This document shows, piece by piece, positions 45,486 to 55,127 of a stretch of DNA of 64,000 nucleotides. How positions within the stretch are numbered: the stretch's first letter is position 1; every line of letters begins with the position of its first letter. Made by a program: the position numbers and the translations under genes. The DNA comes from Calothrix sp. NIES-2098. GTDB lineage: Bacteria; Cyanobacteriota; Cyanobacteriia; Cyanobacteriales; Nostocaceae. The notes below the pieces were generated by a model. That model saw only the letters and a program-made list of their open reading frames with translations. It did not search any database and was not told the DNA's origin. The DNA is taken from assembly GCA_002368175.1 (NCBI GenBank), contig AP018172.1, forward strand, positions 435,001 to 499,000. Direction: 5' to 3'.

Positions 45486-47108
45486 ATGACAATCAGAGGG
45501 ACTGCATCAAATGACGTGTTGAATGCTGTGAATCCCGGTGATGAGTTACGGGGTTTAGATGGAAATGACACTCTCTATGGTTCCACTGGTAACGAGCGTC
45601 TGTTTGGTGGTAACGGTAATGATCTACTGTATGGCTATGCTGGTGACGATCAGCTTGATGGTGATGCTGGCGCAGACACTATGGATGGCGGTGCTGGGAA
45701 TGATTCCTATGTCGTTGATAACCTAGGTGATATTGTTATTGATTCAGATCAAGCAAGAATCAACGCTTATGTTAACTTTAGTCTTGCTAGTGTTTCTGGA
45801 GGAGCAACAAACCTCACTCTTGCTCTGCGCGCTAGCGGAATCACTGGAACTGGCTCTTCCGGAAACGATTTGATGTTGAGCTATGCCTCTAATACAACCT
45901 TAGACGGTGGTGCTGGAAACGATATTTTAAAAGGAGCAAGCGGTTCAATACTCCGAGGGGGAACGGGTAATGACACTTTAGAAATTGCTAATTTTGGTAA
46001 AGGTAGTTTGATAGGTGGTGCTGGTGACGATCGCTACAATGTTTATCAAGTTGGAACCTCAGCTATACCCTTCGTCATAGACGAACTAAACTTTGGTGGC
46101 AGTGGCACAGATACTATTTTTACGACACTAGACTTTTCTCTGACTAGTCAATCTGGTGTCACGTTTAAAGGTCAAATTGAAAACTTAATTCTTGCTGCGC
46201 CTGGAGCTAATCTTGGTCAAGTAGCAGGACCCATTAGTGGTACAGGAAATAGTCTTAACAATGTTATTTCTGGCAACCGTCAAAATAATATTTTAAGTGG
46301 AATGAGTGGTAACGATTCTATTTACGGATCGATTGGGGACGATACAATTGATGGCGGTGACGGTAACGACCAATTATTTGGTCAAGATGGAAATGACTCA
46401 TTAAATGGTGGACTTGGCGTTGACACTTTAAATGGTGGTATTGGTGACGATACTTACAATGTTGATGCTAGCGATACTATAGTAGATGGTTTGAATCAAG
46501 GTACCGATACCGTTAATCTAAACGATGTCAGCGGTACTACTTTTATTACCTCGGCAGATGTTGAATACATTAACATCTCTGCAACTGGAACTACTAATGT
46601 AAATGTCACGGTAAATAACACTATTAATACCGTTGTTACTGGAAATCGTGGTAATAATACAATCATAGGTGGAGCAGGTAATAATATCCTCAGAGGAAGA
46701 GCAGGTGTTGATACACTAACAGGTGGAGGTGGCGCTGATATATTTGAGTTTGGCGGCACAGTTAATGGTGTAACTTTAACGGCAACAGGATCTGACAATA
46801 ATTCGATTAGAAATGATGTAGTTACCGACTTCAACACTTCTCAAGGAGATAAAATTTATCTGAGTGCTAGTACATTTACAGTTTTAGCAGGCTCTATAGG
46901 TTCAAATTTAGGAGCAGTCACAAAAGGTTTTACCTCAACTGCTACTAGTACGGGTCTTGATACCAAAGATGCCTATTTTGTTTATAATAGCTCCAATGGA
47001 AACTTGTATTATAACCAAAACTTGACAGCTTTTGGACATTCAGGTGTTTTTGCAACTTTCACATCACTTCCATCTTTAGCAGCGACTGACTTTATAGTCG
47101 TTGCCTAA
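45486..47108 (+). CDS. RTX-type calcium-binding protein (haemolysin-type repeats)
   Basis: The protein has 540 residues with glycine/aspartate-rich nonapeptides (GGxGNDxLx) in four blocks: about residues 21-79, 138-180, 270-331 and 390-424. Each folds into a calcium-binding parallel beta-roll. The C-terminal 110 residues (VVTDFNTSQGDKIYLSAS and after) resemble the type I secretion end of serralysin-like proteins. There is no signal peptide and no catalytic domain such as a protease. It is probably secreted by a type I system encoded elsewhere, as an extracellular structural or binding protein. It is flanked by polysaccharide genes. Confidence 0.88.
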   Translation: MTIRGTASNDVLNAVNPGDELRGLDGNDTLYGSTGNERLFGGNGNDLLYGYAGDDQLDGDAGADTMDGGAGNDSYVVDNLGDIVIDSDQARINAYVNFSLASVSGGATNLTLALRASGITGTGSSGNDLMLSYASNTTLDGGAGNDILKGASGSILRGGTGNDTLEIANFGKGSLIGGAGDDRYNVYQVGTSAIPFVIDELNFGGSGTDTIFTTLDFSLTSQSGVTFKGQIENLILAAPGANLGQVAGPISGTGNSLNNVISGNRQNNILSGMSGNDSIYGSIGDDTIDGGDGNDQLFGQDGNDSLNGGLGVDTLNGGIGDDTYNVDASDTIVDGLNQGTDTVNLNDVSGTTFITSADVEYINISATGTTNVNVTVNNTINTVVTGNRGNNTIIGGAGNNILRGRAGVDTLTGGGGADIFEFGGTVNGVTLTATGSDNNSIRNDVVTDFNTSQGDKIYLSASTFTVLAGSIGSNLGAVTKGFTSTATSTGLDTKDAYFVYNSSNGNLYYNQNLTAFGHSGVFATFTSLPSLAATDFIVVA

Positions 47109-47363
47109 TAAATATTCAGAGTTAAATTCATAGAGTAGGCAGAGCCAAGTTAGGCAGTAAATTTTACTTATTAACAAAGTTCTGAAAAGTAAAAGTTGAT
47201 AATTATTTAAAGCAGGTGAGAAGTAATAGTTTTTTACCTGCTTAAGTAATATAAATGAGGAAGTACCACTGGAGAGATACAACAATCTGTACCTCTGCAA
47301 GGGTATTTTTTTATGGCTATATTTTACTAATTATAAATTTCACTATATTCCAATAATATTTTT

Positions 47364-48461
47364 ATGAGACGGGTATCAGAACTAGAAGGACTACGTGGAA
47401 TTCTCGCATTGTGGGTTGTCATAACTCATATTCTACCCACTGCCGGAATTCAAGAAAATTTATTAGGCCCGTTTAAGTTAATTGCTCAAGGATTTTATGC
47501 AGTTGATGTTTTTATCATAATTAGCGGGTTTGTAATTTTCTATTTATTAGATAATGCAGAGGAAAAAATAACTACTTTTATCACAAGACGGTTTCTTAGA
47601 ATATATCCTGTATATTTGGTTTGCCTAATTGTTTCGATAATACTGACTCCTTTTTATTTAAAAACTCTTGAACAGCTTCCCTATCCAAGTATCTCCAGAA
47701 TAAATGTTATCGGAGATAGCTTACGTTTTTTTGTACCACATATTATTGCCCATTTAACCCTACTACACGGAATTCTCCCTCAGGCAATACTGCCTAGTAG
47801 TGCATATGCATTTATTGGTCAGGCTTGGAGTATTTCTTTGGAATGGCAGTTCTATTTAATCGCTCCTTTTGTTTTCTATTTAATCAAGTTCAAAAGAGCC
47901 AAATTATTTACTTTATTCATAATATTTTTATTTACAATTAGCCATTTGTTTAGCTTCCAAAAATCTTTCATTCTGTCAAAAAGTTCAATAATCCTATTTT
48001 TTATAGGAATAATGTCTTTTTATATTTATAAATATTATAACCCTACTTATATTTCTCGATTTCAAGCTTTGATTTTAATGCCTGTTACTGTTGTGTTTAC
48101 CATTTTACTACTAAAGAATCCTGCAATTACTTTATGGTCATTAATATTTTGTTGTGTGTTGTCGAAAGATGTTTTAATTCCAAAATTTATATGTAAAATA
48201 TTGAATCATCCTTATATTTTATTTATTGGAAAAATTTCTTATTCTATATATTTGTCACACATAATAGTTTTATATAGTATTGCATATTTACTATATAAAT
48301 ATTTACCTTCTTTAAATCAATATATATTTCTTTTATCTTTAACAATATTAACAATAACTATAACAATTATATTGTCTAATTTTCTCTATACTCAAGTTGA
48401 AAAACCATTCATTCAATTAGGAAAATCACTGTTTTCCCACAAACCAACTAATGAATACTAA
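47364..48461 (+). CDS. Acyltransferase family 3 (integral membrane)
   Basis: The protein has 365 residues with about ten membrane helices. It begins with the acyltransferase-3 signature LEGLRGILALWVVITHIL (catalytic-type His). AWSISLEWQFYLIAPFVFYL is in the middle and ISYSIYLSHIIVLYSIAY near the C-terminus. It would transfer acetyl or another acyl group to the glycan at the membrane. The gene is very AT-rich and lies after a 255-bp gap. Confidence 0.9.
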   Translation: MRRVSELEGLRGILALWVVITHILPTAGIQENLLGPFKLIAQGFYAVDVFIIISGFVIFYLLDNAEEKITTFITRRFLRIYPVYLVCLIVSIILTPFYLKTLEQLPYPSISRINVIGDSLRFFVPHIIAHLTLLHGILPQAILPSSAYAFIGQAWSISLEWQFYLIAPFVFYLIKFKRAKLFTLFIIFLFTISHLFSFQKSFILSKSSIILFFIGIMSFYIYKYYNPTYISRFQALILMPVTVVFTILLLKNPAITLWSLIFCCVLSKDVLIPKFICKILNHPYILFIGKISYSIYLSHIIVLYSIAYLLYKYLPSLNQYIFLLSLTILTITITIILSNFLYTQVEKPFIQLGKSLFSHKPTNEY

Positions 48462-48537
48462 AATGTGCCATATTTAAATTGCACGTTTTGATATTTAAGG
48501 CAAAACATAATAATTCAAATTATTGAAATATACTTAA

Positions 48538-49767
48538 ATGCTTACAACATATTCTAATTGGATCTCTTGTCAAATTGGAGCACGTGAGCATTATGCTATC
48601 TCTAGAGCCTTACACCAGCAGGGACAACTTGCTCATTTGATTACAGATGCTTGGGTATTGCCTCGGTCATCACTAAATCTTTTACCTAAAAATTTACTGA
48701 CTAAGTTACGAGAAAGATACCATCCAGATTTAGCTCAAGCATCTGTTTATACTTTTACTAGTTCTTTAATTAGTTTTGAATTGACACAACGTATTCAAAG
48801 AAAAACTGGGTGGGAATTAATCATTGCACGTAATTATTGGTTCCAAAAAGAGTCAGTGCGATTTTTAGAGCGAATCAGTCATAAATTTAGAGATCGCCCA
48901 ACTCTTTTTGCCTATAGTTATGCTGCTTTAGAACTGTTTCGTTACGCGAAAACAAAAGGTTGGTACACGGTTCTAGGACAAATCGATCCAGGTATCTTGG
49001 AGGAAAAGTTAGTTTTAGAAGAACATACTAAATATCCAAACTATGCCTCTAAATCAATTCAAGCACCATTAAGTTACTGGAATAATTGGCAGGAAGAATG
49101 CTCATTAGCCGATCGCATTGTAGTTAACTCACAATGGTCAAGTCGGTTACTTCAAGAAGCAGGAATTTCTGGACACAAGATTGAGATTATACCTCTAATC
49201 TACACCCCGTCAGATGCAGCCAAACACTGGGTCAGAACTTATCCTCAATCTTTCTCTCAAGAGCGACCTCTTAGGGTTTTATTTTTGGGACAGGTAATTT
49301 TGCGCAAAGGAATGGCGGCTTTATTAGAAGCTGTTGAATATCTCAAAGGTTATCCAATTGAGTTTTGGATAGTCGGTTTGCCGCAGATCAAGATTTCCCC
49401 AGCCTTGCAAACTCATCCTCAAATCCGCTGGTTCGGTCAAATCTCCCGCAGTCAAACAGTTAACTACTATCAAAATGCTGATGTCTTCTTGTTTCCAACT
49501 TTATCTGATGGTTTTGGGCTAACTCAACTCGAAGCCCAAGCTTGGCGATTACCGATTATTGCTTCTCGCTACTGCGGTGATGTTGCGATCGATGGATGCA
49601 ATGGATTGGTGCTATCTGAGGTGAATGGTGAGGCGATCGCTGAATCTTTGATATTTTGTCTTCAGCATCCAGAGGACTTGCGAGGGTTTTCCCAACACTC
49701 AAGTACTGTCCGCAGTTTCGATCTGTCCCAACTTGCTAACCAATTGCAGAGTATCTCTGTTACTTAA
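48538..49767 (+). CDS. Glycosyltransferase family 4
   Basis: The protein has 409 residues with the GT-B fold. The N-terminal half has ISCQIGAREHYAISRALHQQ. The donor half has VLFLGQVILRKGMAALLEAV, with SDGFGLTQLEAQAW in the E(x7)E position and GCNGLVLSEVNGEAIAESL. No membrane segment is seen. It starts 76 bp after the acyltransferase gene. Confidence 0.88.
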   Translation: MLTTYSNWISCQIGAREHYAISRALHQQGQLAHLITDAWVLPRSSLNLLPKNLLTKLRERYHPDLAQASVYTFTSSLISFELTQRIQRKTGWELIIARNYWFQKESVRFLERISHKFRDRPTLFAYSYAALELFRYAKTKGWYTVLGQIDPGILEEKLVLEEHTKYPNYASKSIQAPLSYWNNWQEECSLADRIVVNSQWSSRLLQEAGISGHKIEIIPLIYTPSDAAKHWVRTYPQSFSQERPLRVLFLGQVILRKGMAALLEAVEYLKGYPIEFWIVGLPQIKISPALQTHPQIRWFGQISRSQTVNYYQNADVFLFPTLSDGFGLTQLEAQAWRLPIIASRYCGDVAIDGCNGLVLSEVNGEAIAESLIFCLQHPEDLRGFSQHSSTVRSFDLSQLANQLQSISVT

Positions 49768-49814
49768 CGCAACAATATCGAATAAAGAGTAAATTCCTTA
49801 AACTTTAATTTTTA

Positions 49815-50960
49815 ATGAACATTAATTTAGAACTTTCTAACTATTTGGATTTCTCAAGATGGTTTGCAGCTTTTTTAGTTGTCATTAGTCATTTAAGAAG
49901 TCTGCTATTTGCTGATTATGAGGTTATTAAAAGTAAAAATATTCTAATCCAGGCTTTCTACTTTTTAACTGGATTCGGACATCAGGCAGTAATTATATTT
50001 TTTGTTCTGAGTGGTTTTTTAATTGGAGGTAGCATTTTCAGCCATCTTCAAGCCAAAAATTTTTCATTACGTAGATATTTTATTGAGAGATTTTCAAGAA
50101 TTTATATAGTTTTTCCAATCAGTCTCCTCATTGGATTATTATTTGACTGGCTTGGTTGTTCATACTTTAATGGAACTGGCTTGTACACTAACCAGTTGAA
50201 TATTACTACAGTAGGTTTCAATATTTCGGAAAGGCTAGGAATCTCCGTTCTTATATCTAATCTTTTGATGCTTCAAAGTATAACTAGTCCACCTTTGGGT
50301 AGTAATGGGCCTCTATGGAGCCTAGCAAACGAGTGGTGGTACTATTTTTACTTTCCTTTAATTATTCTAATATTTGTATATAAAAATATTTATAAAAAAG
50401 TCTTATGCTTAATTGGCGTTTTTAGTTTGTCGATCGTTATGTATAACACAAGTCAGTATTGTAATATGCTAGTTTATTTTTCTATCTGGATGATAGGAAC
50501 TGTATTATGGTTAATTAATACAAAAACTACACTTAATTTTTATATCAATAATGTTTTTATTATTTTATATTTAATAATTACAAGAATTCAAAATATTTCC
50601 ATATTAACCTATTTTCAGGAAGATTTAATTTTAGCCATTTTATTTGGGTTAACAATTAAATCTATTAATGGTTCTAATATATGGAGTCCTAATATACAAA
50701 AAGTTAACAAAATAATGGCATCATTTTCTTATTCTTTATACTTAACTCATCTGCCTCTATCTATTTTTCTCATAGCAGTCTTATCAAATTTTGGCATTAT
50801 CAGCTTACAAATGCAGCCAGTTCCATCAACATTTTTGGTTTTATTTATGATTCTTAGTATTGCGTACAGCTTTGCCTTTTGCTTTGCAAGCATTACAGAA
50901 AAAAACACTGTTCGATTAAAAAAGCTTCTGTACGGCTTGTCTTTTAATTTCTTTGCTTAA
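49815..50960 (+). CDS. Acyltransferase family 3 (integral membrane)
   Basis: The protein has 381 residues with about ten membrane helices. Key segments are LDFSRWFAAFLVVISHLRSL, with the RW...SH form of the N-terminal motif, IIFFVLSGFLIGGSIF and NGPLWSLANEWWYYFYFP. SYSLYLTHLPLSIFLIAV lies near the C-terminus. It is the second intact acyltransferase-3 gene of the locus and is divergent from the first. It is very AT-rich. Confidence 0.9.
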   Translation: MNINLELSNYLDFSRWFAAFLVVISHLRSLLFADYEVIKSKNILIQAFYFLTGFGHQAVIIFFVLSGFLIGGSIFSHLQAKNFSLRRYFIERFSRIYIVFPISLLIGLLFDWLGCSYFNGTGLYTNQLNITTVGFNISERLGISVLISNLLMLQSITSPPLGSNGPLWSLANEWWYYFYFPLIILIFVYKNIYKKVLCLIGVFSLSIVMYNTSQYCNMLVYFSIWMIGTVLWLINTKTTLNFYINNVFIILYLIITRIQNISILTYFQEDLILAILFGLTIKSINGSNIWSPNIQKVNKIMASFSYSLYLTHLPLSIFLIAVLSNFGIISLQMQPVPSTFLVLFMILSIAYSFAFCFASITEKNTVRLKKLLYGLSFNFFA

Positions 50961-51033
50961 TTATTGATTTATTTTACTATCATTACAAACGAATTCGATA
51001 GTAATTATCGCTAAATTATTATTCTAATTTCAT

Positions 51034-52422
51034 ATGGATTACGAAAATCTTCTTAACCAAAACTTACCAATTAATTATATTTTAGCAATAATTTTACTAG
51101 TATGCCTTGTTATAGAAGCAGGCTTAAAATGGAGTAAAAGCTGGGTTATTCCCGGAATACTAGTTTATGGCACGATAGGTATTTGGTACTTTATTGAAAT
51201 TATTTATACACCTGAAAAGTATCTGTCTTTTCCAACAGATATTGTAGAAATTAGTTTCTCTCAAGTTATTATTTTTCTTGTCGCTTTTCGGTTGTTAGTT
51301 CCTTACTTTACAAAAGTCTTAACTCCAAAGACATTCAATACTTTGCCTGAGTTCCGCTTAATTACACTAAGCCCTGAGCATTTATTATCTATATTGGCAT
51401 CAATCTGGTTATTAATTCTACTTTGGGGATTAAGCCAAGCTAATTGGAATATTATGGGAGCTTTACTACCTCTTGGTGGGCGTTCACATAGTACTTTCCT
51501 TTTTACGCGATCGGCACTGGGGGGTTCAACTGGTTTTATAATTTCATCTTTAGCTTACATATACAATTTAATTTGTTCATTTTTTGGAGTTTTACTACTA
51601 TTTCAAAAACGATGGACAGCGAAAATTTTTAATTTTTCCTTGATTGTTATTTCCTGGCCAATGTTCATGTTCTCAGGCACAAGAAACATTTTCTTAGCTA
51701 TGGTAGTACCAGCTTTTTTAGCCTATTTAATTGTGTCAAAACAAAAATGGTGGGTTAAATTATTAGGTAGTTTAGTAAGTTTTTTAGTTGTTAATTATAT
51801 ACTTACTGTAATAATTACCTTTCGGAATGTTGGCTTTGAAGGTTATCTTTCCCAAATCTGGCAAACAGGTGAGATAGCAGTACCAGAAACTAAACATCAA
51901 GGGCTAAATATGGCTCTAGAACTTTTTTATATTAATAGTTTTCTTCAGCAAGGTTCGCTCTCACTTCATTATGGTTATGATTACCTTGTTGAATTGCTGA
52001 ATTGGGTTCCACGCTTTTTATGGCCAGACAAACCTTTTATCGGTCTTGATTATGCACAACTGAGATCTCCAGGCAAAGGGGGGCTTGCAATATCAGCCAC
52101 AGTTTCTCGTGGGTTAATTGGTGGAGGAGTGATGAATTTTGGCACAATCTTTGGGCCAATTGCTCCAGCATTTTTGATGGCAGTTTGGTCTGGTATTATA
52201 GCCCGTCTTTGGAGCCAACGCTATTCTATTTTAAGATTTGCTTTATTTCTAGTAGCACTAGGCATCACGCCTAATTTAGGACGAGATTTTACCATATTAG
52301 TCTTGTGGCCAATAATTTTTGGTTATTTCCTAATACTTTATCTTGAACGTATTGAGCGCAAGAAAATGCGTAAATTCTATACTTTATATCAGACAAACTC
52401 TAAATTTGATTCTTTTAAATGA
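51034..52422 (+). CDS. O-antigen/oligosaccharide polymerase-like membrane protein (Wzy-like)
   Basis: The protein has 462 residues with about ten to twelve predicted membrane helices. A long loop after the middle is rich in Trp and Pro (YDYLVELLNWVPRFLWPDKP). The sequence SGTRNIFLAMVVPAFLAYLI and the general organisation fit oligosaccharide-repeat-unit polymerases, which have very little sequence conservation. If so, it would polymerise repeat units at the periplasmic face. This would be unusual in a locus that also encodes Wzm/Wzt. Its base composition is AT-rich, like the neighbouring genes. Confidence 0.72.
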   Translation: MDYENLLNQNLPINYILAIILLVCLVIEAGLKWSKSWVIPGILVYGTIGIWYFIEIIYTPEKYLSFPTDIVEISFSQVIIFLVAFRLLVPYFTKVLTPKTFNTLPEFRLITLSPEHLLSILASIWLLILLWGLSQANWNIMGALLPLGGRSHSTFLFTRSALGGSTGFIISSLAYIYNLICSFFGVLLLFQKRWTAKIFNFSLIVISWPMFMFSGTRNIFLAMVVPAFLAYLIVSKQKWWVKLLGSLVSFLVVNYILTVIITFRNVGFEGYLSQIWQTGEIAVPETKHQGLNMALELFYINSFLQQGSLSLHYGYDYLVELLNWVPRFLWPDKPFIGLDYAQLRSPGKGGLAISATVSRGLIGGGVMNFGTIFGPIAPAFLMAVWSGIIARLWSQRYSILRFALFLVALGITPNLGRDFTILVLWPIIFGYFLILYLERIERKKMRKFYTLYQTNSKFDSFK

Positions 52423-52720
52423 TGAGTATACATCAATATTAACTATGTAAGTAAATAAAATTTTATAGAAATATGAACATTCCAAATATGTTACAATCAA
52501 AACTTCTGCAAATCAGATTGAAACTTTTATTGGGCAGTAATAACAGGCGTTATTCTTACCTGTGGATCTTGGCGCTGAAATTGAGTCTGTAATCGTCTGT
52601 AAAACTTGATTTTAAATAAAAATTTCGAGTTTTAATTAAAATTCCAGCATAACACTTACTGAAGTATGAAAAATAGTCAATAAATAAGCAAGTAAATATT
52701 AAAAATTTGGAAACAAGCTA
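52423..52720. other. Intergenic region with a 39-codon ORF
   Basis: The region is 298 bp. An ATG at 52473 begins a 39-codon frame to 52592 (MNIPNMLQSKLLQIRLKLLL and onward), ending LWILALKLSL. It could be a tiny gene or the remains of one, and has no ribosome site that I trust. No other feature is seen. Confidence 0.35.
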
Positions 52721-53851
52721 GTGGTTAAGATTGCTGTTATTTTTACTAACTACGGGCCTTACCATATCTCCCGTGTCAGTGCTTTGCATAAGAAGTGTAG
52801 TGAAATAGGTTGGGAGGTCATTGGAATTGAGTTAGCAAGGCATGAGACTACTTATACATGGAAAGTTAATGTTCAAGAACTACCTTTTAAATTAATTTCT
52901 ATTATTGAAGAGTCTCCATTAGAGCAAGTTAAATTTCATCATTTTATTGCCAAGCTCTATTCTATATTAGCTGAAGTTAAAGTTGACGTTTTTGCGATCG
53001 CAGGTTATTTTAATTTCGGAATGCTGGCAACATTATTGTGGAGTATGTGGCATCGTAAACCAGCCATACTTTTATCAGAAACCACTGAAAATGATAGCCA
53101 TCGATCTTGGTGGCGAGAAATAGTGAAAAGCTGGATTGTAAGAAAATATAAATCTGCTTTAGTAGGAGGACAACCTCAAAAACGTTATTTATTAAAGTTA
53201 GGTTTACTTAATGAATCAATATTTTTAGGCTATGATGTAGTAGGGAATGAAACTTTTCATACAGAGAAAATTAAAAGTTTGCAAAACCCTCTAAAACACC
53301 CTTATTTCTTAGCAATTAATAGATTTATACCTAAAAAAAATCTAGAGTTTCTGATATCATCTTATGCAAAATATCGTCAAATTAAGGGTGATGGTGCTTG
53401 GAACTTAGTTTTATGCGGTAATGGTAGATTGCGTTCAAAAATTGAACACCAAGTTGCAGAACTAGACTTAGAAAATACAGTTTACCTTCCTGGTTTTCTT
53501 CAACAAAATGAACTATTACCTTACTTTGCTCATGCCAATTGTTTTGTTCATAGTAGCACCCATGAGCAGTGGGGATTAGTTGTTAATGAAGCTATGGCAG
53601 CAGGCTTACCAGTACTTGTATCTAATCGCTGTGGCTGTTTTGAAGATTTAATAATTGATGGGGTAAATGGTTTTGGTTTTGACCCTGAAAACTCTCAACA
53701 ACTCACTGATTTAATGATAAAAATTAGTTCAAAAGAAATTGACATAAAAACAATGGGTCAAGCAGCTTTAGAACATATTCAAAAGTTCTCTCCTGATTAC
53801 TTTGCGCAAGGTTTAATTCAAGCAGTTGAATATGCTGTAGCAAGTAAATAA
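52721..53851 (+). CDS. Glycosyltransferase family 4
   Basis: The protein has 376 residues. AVIFTNYGPYHISRVSAL opens the GT-B fold. YFLAINRFIPKKNLEFLISS begins the donor domain, and STHEQWGLVVNEAMAAGLPV carries the E(x7)E motif (EQWGLVVNE). The start is GTG. It opens the last part of the polysaccharide locus and is followed by another GT4 after 59 bp. Confidence 0.9.
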   Translation: MVKIAVIFTNYGPYHISRVSALHKKCSEIGWEVIGIELARHETTYTWKVNVQELPFKLISIIEESPLEQVKFHHFIAKLYSILAEVKVDVFAIAGYFNFGMLATLLWSMWHRKPAILLSETTENDSHRSWWREIVKSWIVRKYKSALVGGQPQKRYLLKLGLLNESIFLGYDVVGNETFHTEKIKSLQNPLKHPYFLAINRFIPKKNLEFLISSYAKYRQIKGDGAWNLVLCGNGRLRSKIEHQVAELDLENTVYLPGFLQQNELLPYFAHANCFVHSSTHEQWGLVVNEAMAAGLPVLVSNRCGCFEDLIIDGVNGFGFDPENSQQLTDLMIKISSKEIDIKTMGQAALEHIQKFSPDYFAQGLIQAVEYAVASK

Positions 53852-53910
53852 AATTCAAATAATATATTTAGTTTTTAGAAAATAACTTAATCTAAAACAG
53901 ATACTTAAAC

Positions 53911-55092
53911 ATGAATATTTTAATTGTTGTTCCTGCTATTGGCAACGTATACGGAGGCCCATCAAAAAGTGTTATTGAGTTAGCTGAAGCAATTGGTAGT
54001 TTGGGAGTTAAGGTTGATATAGTAACTACTAATGCTAATGGCTTTCAAAGTCTAGATGTTCCTTTACACACATGGATTGAAGAAAAGTATTACCGTATTC
54101 AATATTTTCATTATTCTAATTTATTAGATTACAAATTTAGCTGGTCATTGACTCAATGGTTGTTTAAATATGTAGCTGATTATGACCTAGTTCATACTAA
54201 TGCTGTATTTTCCTATCCTGTTCTACCTACATACTGGGCTTGTCAACTTCACAGAATTCCTTATATTGTTACCCCTAGAGGTATGTTGGAACCTTGGGCA
54301 TTGGCTTATAAATCCTGGAAGAAGAATTTGTACTTTGCTTTTGTTGAAAAGCCTGCTTTAAGAAATGCTAGTGCTATTCAAATGCTAGCTTCAACTGAAG
54401 CTGAACGTATTAAAGCGCTTCATCTTCGCGTACCATTAGTTATAGTTCCCAATGGCATACATGGTAAGGATTTTAAATCTTTATTTCCTCCAGATCTCTT
54501 TTATCAAGAATTTCCTGATATTAAAAATAAAAAAATAATTATATTTTTAGGACGAATTGACCCGAAAAAAGGATTGGATTTATTAGCTAAAACTTTTGCT
54601 AAAGTATACAAACAATTTCCTGAAACTCATTTAATTGTTGCGGGACAAGATAATATCAGTTTCTTACCTACAGCTAAAAGCTATTTTATTGAAGCAGGCT
54701 GCATCAATGCTGTTACTTTCACTGGAATGCTGACAGGTTCACTGAAATATGCAGCACTTGCAGCTGCTAGCATCTATGTTGCTCCTTCTTATTCTGAAGG
54801 TTTCAGTATGTCTGTCCTAGAAGGTATGGCAATGGGATTGCCCTGTGTAATTACAAATGGCTGTAATTTTCCAGAAGCTGCTGCTGCTAAAGCTGCTCAT
54901 GTAGTTGATATTAACTGTGATGCGATCGCAAATTCTTTAATTCATTGCTTAACTTATCCAGAACAAGCGAAAATTATGGGCGATCGCGCTCGTCAACTAA
55001 TTTTTGAACAATACATATGGGAGCGTATTGCTGCAAAAATGATTACAGTTTATACAGCCATCATCGAAGGGCAAACTATACCTGCTATTTAG
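53911..55092 (+). CDS. Glycosyltransferase family 4
   Basis: The protein has 393 residues with a Gly-rich N-terminal loop (IVVPAIGNVYGGPSKSVIEL). VTPRGMLEPWALAYKSWKK is a motif of PelF/WcaL-like transferases. IIFLGRIDPKKGLDLLAKTF opens the donor domain, and EGFSMSVLEGMAMGLPCVIT carries the E(x7)E motif. It is followed after 35 bp by the methyltransferase gene. Confidence 0.92.
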   Translation: MNILIVVPAIGNVYGGPSKSVIELAEAIGSLGVKVDIVTTNANGFQSLDVPLHTWIEEKYYRIQYFHYSNLLDYKFSWSLTQWLFKYVADYDLVHTNAVFSYPVLPTYWACQLHRIPYIVTPRGMLEPWALAYKSWKKNLYFAFVEKPALRNASAIQMLASTEAERIKALHLRVPLVIVPNGIHGKDFKSLFPPDLFYQEFPDIKNKKIIIFLGRIDPKKGLDLLAKTFAKVYKQFPETHLIVAGQDNISFLPTAKSYFIEAGCINAVTFTGMLTGSLKYAALAAASIYVAPSYSEGFSMSVLEGMAMGLPCVITNGCNFPEAAAAKAAHVVDINCDAIANSLIHCLTYPEQAKIMGDRARQLIFEQYIWERIAAKMITVYTAIIEGQTIPAI

Positions 55093-55127
55093 TTAATACA
55101 AATCAAAAATATTTAAAAATTCAACCT

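Noticed and set aside
46496..46837. 113-codon minus-strand frame inside the RTX gene
   Set aside because: The Pro/Val/Leu-rich product is the mirror image of the RTX repeats, an expected artefact.
55017..55127. Longer start of the methyltransferase gene
   Set aside because: It would overlap the preceding GT4 gene by 76 bp and add an unrelated sequence; the ATG at 55128 fits the family start.
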